Assembly (NCBI GenBank): GCA_964020975.1
Contig: OZ026622.1
Coordinates: 61,498,259 to 61,562,258 of the forward strand
DNA from: Hermodice carunculata
Taxonomy: Eukaryota > Annelida > Polychaeta > Eunicida > Amphinomidae
Length of the DNA stretch: 64,000 bases
Reading direction: 5' to 3'
Shown piece by piece: positions 59,991 to 64,000 of this stretch (its first letter is position 1; each line of letters begins with the position of its first letter). Under the pieces are notes generated by a model. That model ran no database searches. It was not told the origin of the DNA and saw only the letters and a program-made list of their open reading frames with translations. The position numbers and the translations under genes are program-made.

Positions 59991-61755
59991 CCAAGCATTC
60001 ATTTCCAAACTGTTATTTGCTGGCAGTCTTTCTGTGGCACTAAATGGAGCTTGCCAGTTAGTTGGTTTGCACTTTTGTCTTTCCAAAACCAAGTTCGCAC
60101 ATTTTTTATCAGACATGTCGCCAACTTCTTTTCTTCCTCTTCAGACTCAACGCTATACATATTATAGGTTCTAAATGTTTTTAAAGGTTCGGTTCATAGT
60201 CAGTTATATACAGTAAAATGACGTGCTTTGCACACGAGAGCAGAAAATATGCAAGTTATCGGAAGCAATTTCTAATAAGTGAATCTTTACACTTTATCTG
60301 TTATGGAGAGAAATTTGTAATATGAAGATGATAAATGAAACTGGGCTAAATCTGATGTTCTTTTCAATTTGGTTATTCATGCAAGTGAAGAGATGCAAAA
60401 GTACAAAGTTTATTGATTTAGTCTAATGAGTACAATATTTATTATAAAACTAATAAACGTAGCCCACTTAAGGGGGCCCTGGTATCCATTTATTTAATGC
60501 CGTCCCTGCTGTGCAAGATTTGAGACCGAGTCAACAGTTTATCGCGGGGCGCTTCGGGCGCTTTTACAGTGCCCTAAAACGTGAAAGCGCACCGATGCAA
60601 GATGTTAATTAAGACCGTAGGTAAGTCATGTTGGTACTCGAATGAAAGGTATTTTGATGAAAAATTCGTTATATTTATTTAGATGAGCCCGTATATTGGG
60701 GATCTGAGAAAAAGGGTTATAATTGATTTGCAGCAAACAAGGTCCATACTGAATACTTAACCTTGGCATCTCTCGCAACTCTGCCTTCTATCTCGCAAGG
60801 TGGTCCCCGGACATTCCATGCCCTGGTAAGGGCACGTATCGACAATGTTCATTCAGTAATATGCTCATTGTATGCCTTTCCCGGATTTTTTTGGTCATAC
60901 TTAAATCTCTTGACGATGCATGCTCTTCTCTTTTTTGGCCGTGCCGTCCCCGGAGCAGGCTGCATAATTTCTACTTGCACTGTTTGGTGGACTGTTTAGT
61001 AAACAGCATGGAACTTCTTACATAGGAGCCACACCATCTTCAGACTGTACCGAGAAGTAAACAAAGTTAACGCTAATAAGATATTATAAACTACAGTAAT
61101 GAATTAAGTAGGCACCCTGAACGCATTTTGTTGGGAGATAAAAAGCCAAATTTTAATTGATGTAGGCCTAGCCTGCTTAAGTGTTTTTAATGTCGACTTT
61201 TTTAATAGAAGGCTGCCACCCCTTGAGTATTGAGCTTGTTAGGCCTAAATCTTGTACCTTTAGCATGCCTATTAATGTCATATGGCCCCATAGGGGACCC
61301 TGTATAAGAGAAAGTTCATCTGTCAGCCTATAGATTTATGTAAATTTAAAATCAGGACTTTGTGTGACAGTCAAATAACGGAAAGAAAATCAGTTTTTTT
61401 CGTGCACTTCTATTGGGGTTTTATTCCGCGCGTCACAAAAATAAAGTGTTATACCGCGCGCGAAATAACCCATAGATTGCAATATCGCGTGCGCCAAAAT
61501 ACCCGACCTGTGCGATATTACCTGCAGATGTGTAAAATCGCGTGCACGAAAAAATACGCTACAAGTACGCGGTACACGCCTGATATTTTATTTTTCAGGG
61601 GAGCACTGCCACATGTTCCCATTTCAAGATGTTGGAGAACCGAAAGTGGAAAAAAAGCTCGGCAACAGTCTGTAAATTTTAGTGAATTAAAGCTGCAAAG
61701 TGTAAATCTTGCCACCAGGGTACATTCTACCCCTCACCCTGTAAAGTTATAGAAT

Positions 61756-61758
<3 letters not shown>

Positions 61759-61824
<66 letters not shown>
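61759..61824. repeat. (CA)n microsatellite
   Basis: About 33 CA units. Confidence 0.97.
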
Positions 61825-61827
<3 letters not shown>

Positions 61828-62516
61828 TTCTTCATAAATCATGTATTTTTAAGAAAATTTGATACTTACTTGTCGTTGTCGTTGCCGCAATCTAAAAGTT
61901 TCAATGTTGCTTTAGCGTCACCAATGCTGGTACATGCACATTATGCACGTTGGCATGATAGCAACCCAGACAACATCCACAAAAGTGCATATGTGCGATA
62001 TTACCCTCATGCGCGACATTTGCCTATTTTACCCTACTTTGTATCCCTAGTGGGTATTTATTTGGTACTAATTAATCTTATGAAGTCTTCATATCATCAA
62101 ATAAGCACAAATTACAAATTATTGTGAAGACTTTGAATCTCTTACGGTCATTTGTATAACCTTTTTACCAGCAAAAGGAACAGTTTTCCTGGCACTGTGA
62201 AAAATTAGGTATACAGAGCACACACTCAAAGTTGTTAAACAGGATACAACGTCGCACGTATTACGCGTGAGTTTTTTAATCTTAAACTATTTAGTACTTT
62301 TAATTCTGATAACCTGTCCTTCCGGACTATTATTTGCAAGACGAAGTTAGATCACGGTTATTTGTATGGCTTTGTATTTCAAACTAAACCGTTGCTGCTC
62401 ATACTCTACTCCAGCCCCGTCTAGTGCGGACATTGATGGGCTGAATGTATGTTGTTTTGAATGCCAACAACTTAAAAGACATGTTCGAACATGACACATG
62501 TGGTCAGAAACTGCAT

Positions 62517-62518
<2 letters not shown>

Positions 62519-62587
<69 letters not shown>
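62519..62587. repeat. (AG)n microsatellite
   Basis: About 34 AG units. Confidence 0.97.
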
Positions 62588-62590
<3 letters not shown>

Positions 62591-63170
62591 TTAATGTCAT
62601 TGTAGTACTAGCACTCCATGACGATCTGTTTTGTTTTTCATGATGTTATTAAACCAGTTTTTTCATCAGTGATGTCTTCAACTACTCTGTATTTACTGAC
62701 TAACTGGGCACCACCTTACACATTGTTTACTACTTCTATCCCTATTTCGAGTAAAAATATGACATTAACTCCCAATTCTTTAATGAGGTCATAGTGGCAT
62801 TATTCTCACAGTCATCATAGTATACAGTGCATGGAAAACGCGAGTGGGTGACAAGTGTACAAGCTGGGCTTGTGGACACAAGAGGAATGGAGTGAGGCAA
62901 TATAAACACGGTAAGAACCTGACACTTACTGGACACTTCTCCCTGCCACTCTTGTGCAGAAACGGATGATGAATGCTTGCCCATAGAACTAGGCAAAACA
63001 AGGATAGGTCTCAATACACGCATTTGCAGAAATATTGTCCGGAAATCAGTGCATTCCGGACGATATCGTCTTGCCTTTTTGTGGATGACAGAGATAACAA
63101 AAAACCAAACTAGGAAAGATGATTTTGCTGCATAGCAGTGTGTGTCAAAGCAACTATTCCATAACACCGG

Positions 63171-63720
63171 AGTAGAAGTTGGAATGGCATCTCTATCTAT
63201 TATTATAGCTTTGAAGTTATTCAAGATATAAAGTTTCTAATGGTGCTATTTAGCATAATTTAAATTGCTATAACTTGAATTTTTAATTCATTAGGTGCAC
63301 AATGGTCAACAACCCCTAGTAGAAGTTGGAATGACATCTCTATCTATTATAGTGTTAAAGATATTAAAGATTGAAAATTTCGAATACTGCTAATTACCAT
63401 AATTTAAATTGTTACAACTTTTGTTTTAGATTCATTACAAGTACAATGGTCAACAATTCCCTAGCAGAAGTTGAAACGACATCTCTATTGATTATAGTTG
63501 TGAAGAAATTCAAGTTTTAAAAATTCAAATCTGTTAATTAGCATAATTTAAATTACTACAACTTTTGTTTTAAATTCATCAGATACGCACTGGTCGATAA
63601 CCCCCTAGTATAAGTTGGAATGACATCTCTATCTATTATACTTTTGAAGATATTTAAGATTTAAAAATTCAACTGCCCCTAATTTGCATAATTGTAAAAA
63701 CCTTCATTCATCTGTTTAAA
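63171..63720 (+). repeat. Tandem array, about 145-bp unit, about 3.7 copies
   Basis: Each unit runs AGTAGAAGTTGGAATGACAT, CTCTATCTATTAT, AAGAT.T..AGATT, GCATAATTTAAATTG, ACAACTTTTGTTTTAAATTC and CAATGGTCAACAACCCC. Starts fall near 63,171, 63,318, 63,463 and 63,606, and the last unit is truncated after GCATAATT. Confidence 0.9.
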
Positions 63721-63814
63721 ACGGCCAAACTCCTTGTATGGAGGTACAATCATGCCAAGTTCTGAGTTTCTATGTATACTAGTGTCCGAGAAAACTGTCA
63801 GACAAATTTGCTGG

Positions 63815-63820
63815 TAAGGA

Positions 63821-63876
<56 letters not shown>

Positions 63877-63912
63877 AACGAAGGAAGGAAGGAAGGAAGG
63901 AAGGAAGAAAAA

Positions 63913-63944
<32 letters not shown>

Positions 63945-64000
63945 AACGAAGGAAGGAAGGAAGGAAGGAAGAAAAAAAGAAAGAAAGAAAGAAAGAGGAG
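63815..64000. repeat. (GAAA)n/(GGAA)n microsatellite with higher-order period
   Basis: A purine-only tract running off the window. A block of CGAAGGAAGGAAGGAAGGAA, then GAAAAAAAGAAAG and more GAAA begins near 63,878 and repeats near 63,947, giving a period of about 70 bp. Confidence 0.95.

Larger units (their letters stand above)
57852..60120 (-). mobile_element. Decayed pogo/Tigger-like DNA transposon (transposase region)
   Basis: Read down the minus strand, this holds in order: the end of the CENP-B-type DNA-binding part (AFVKHHPELLLRKTGK near 59,940), the DDE_1 catalytic domain (59.33-59.85 kb), a long Lys/Glu/Ser-rich charged tail (58.0-59.12 kb) and a C-terminal PHD-like zinc finger (57.85-58.0 kb). 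That domain order is found in invertebrate pogo-type transposases. At least two frameshifts, several stops and a (TG)n insertion in the tail show it is dead. The N-terminal helix-turn-helix and the terminal inverted repeats were not identified. Within the core, frame changes lie near 59,440; the tail has stops in every frame. Confidence 0.85.
60130..63165. other. No gene seen; two microsatellites
   Basis: A 130-codon plus-strand frame at 61,360-61,752 and a 160-codon minus-strand frame at 62,742-63,224 have no recognised domain. Several short GCGCGATATTACC-like blocks (61,430-61,560 and near 61,990) resemble the pair at 56.6/57.0 kb. The microsatellites are listed separately. Confidence 0.45.

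Noticed and set aside
62742-63224. 160-codon minus-strand open frame
   Set aside because: Runs into the start of the 145-bp tandem array, has no domain, and is within chance range.

Overview
This window is nuclear DNA from an animal, most likely an AT-rich marine invertebrate. The evidence is indirect: intron-style splice signals, dense microsatellites, tRNA-derived SINEs, an L1/Tx1-like LINE, a pogo-type transposon whose transposase ends in a PHD-like zinc finger, and fossil pieces of THAP, Mutator-like, integrase and G2E3/HECT-like genes of the kinds abundant in hemichordates, amphioxus, molluscs and cnidarians. The species cannot be fixed from the sequence. No rRNA gene, canonical tRNA gene, CRISPR array or bacterial operon is visible, and no complete multi-exon host gene could be traced.

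Layout. 1-5 kb: a dispersed repeat (family A) twice in direct orientation around a long (ATGT)n block, then (TA)n blocks. 5-10 kb is the most gene-like part: a tRNA-like SINE head, a decayed THAP domain (6.04-6.33 kb), and two short open segments facing away from each other. These are a Mutator-like zinc-binding N-terminal exon on the minus strand (7.2-7.76 kb) and a possible 112-bp coding exon on the plus strand (7.96-8.08 kb), with an RFX X-box-like motif and a CCAAT box between them. 10-20 kb: microsatellites and another family A copy. 20.7-21.2 kb: a broken G2E3-like HECT fragment. 23-25.7 kb: two degenerate tandem arrays. 29.7-31.2 kb: an old integrase-like fossil and an array of about 60-bp units, most carrying a YY1-like motif.

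35.4-38.8 kb on the minus strand is one old LINE ORF2 (endonuclease, reverse transcriptase, C-terminal region), broken many times, with part of it replaced by a (TA)n block. 39-47 kb holds dispersed direct and inverted repeats, a 135-bp MITE-like hairpin, a 71-bp near-perfect palindrome and a tRNA-derived SINE. 53.1-53.5 kb is a foldback element built from TGCGTA-type subrepeats; 53.9-55.6 kb is two more tandem arrays. 57.85-60.1 kb on the minus strand is a decayed pogo/Tigger-like transposon. The window ends in a 145-bp-unit array and a GAAA/GGAA microsatellite with a 70-bp higher-order repeat.

The identifiable coding pieces are nearly all mobile-element or multicopy-family debris. They do not form a pathway or system, and I found no convincing evidence for a novel functional system. 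The items most worth checking are the divergent pair near 7.9 kb, the YY1-like array and the structured foldback repeats.
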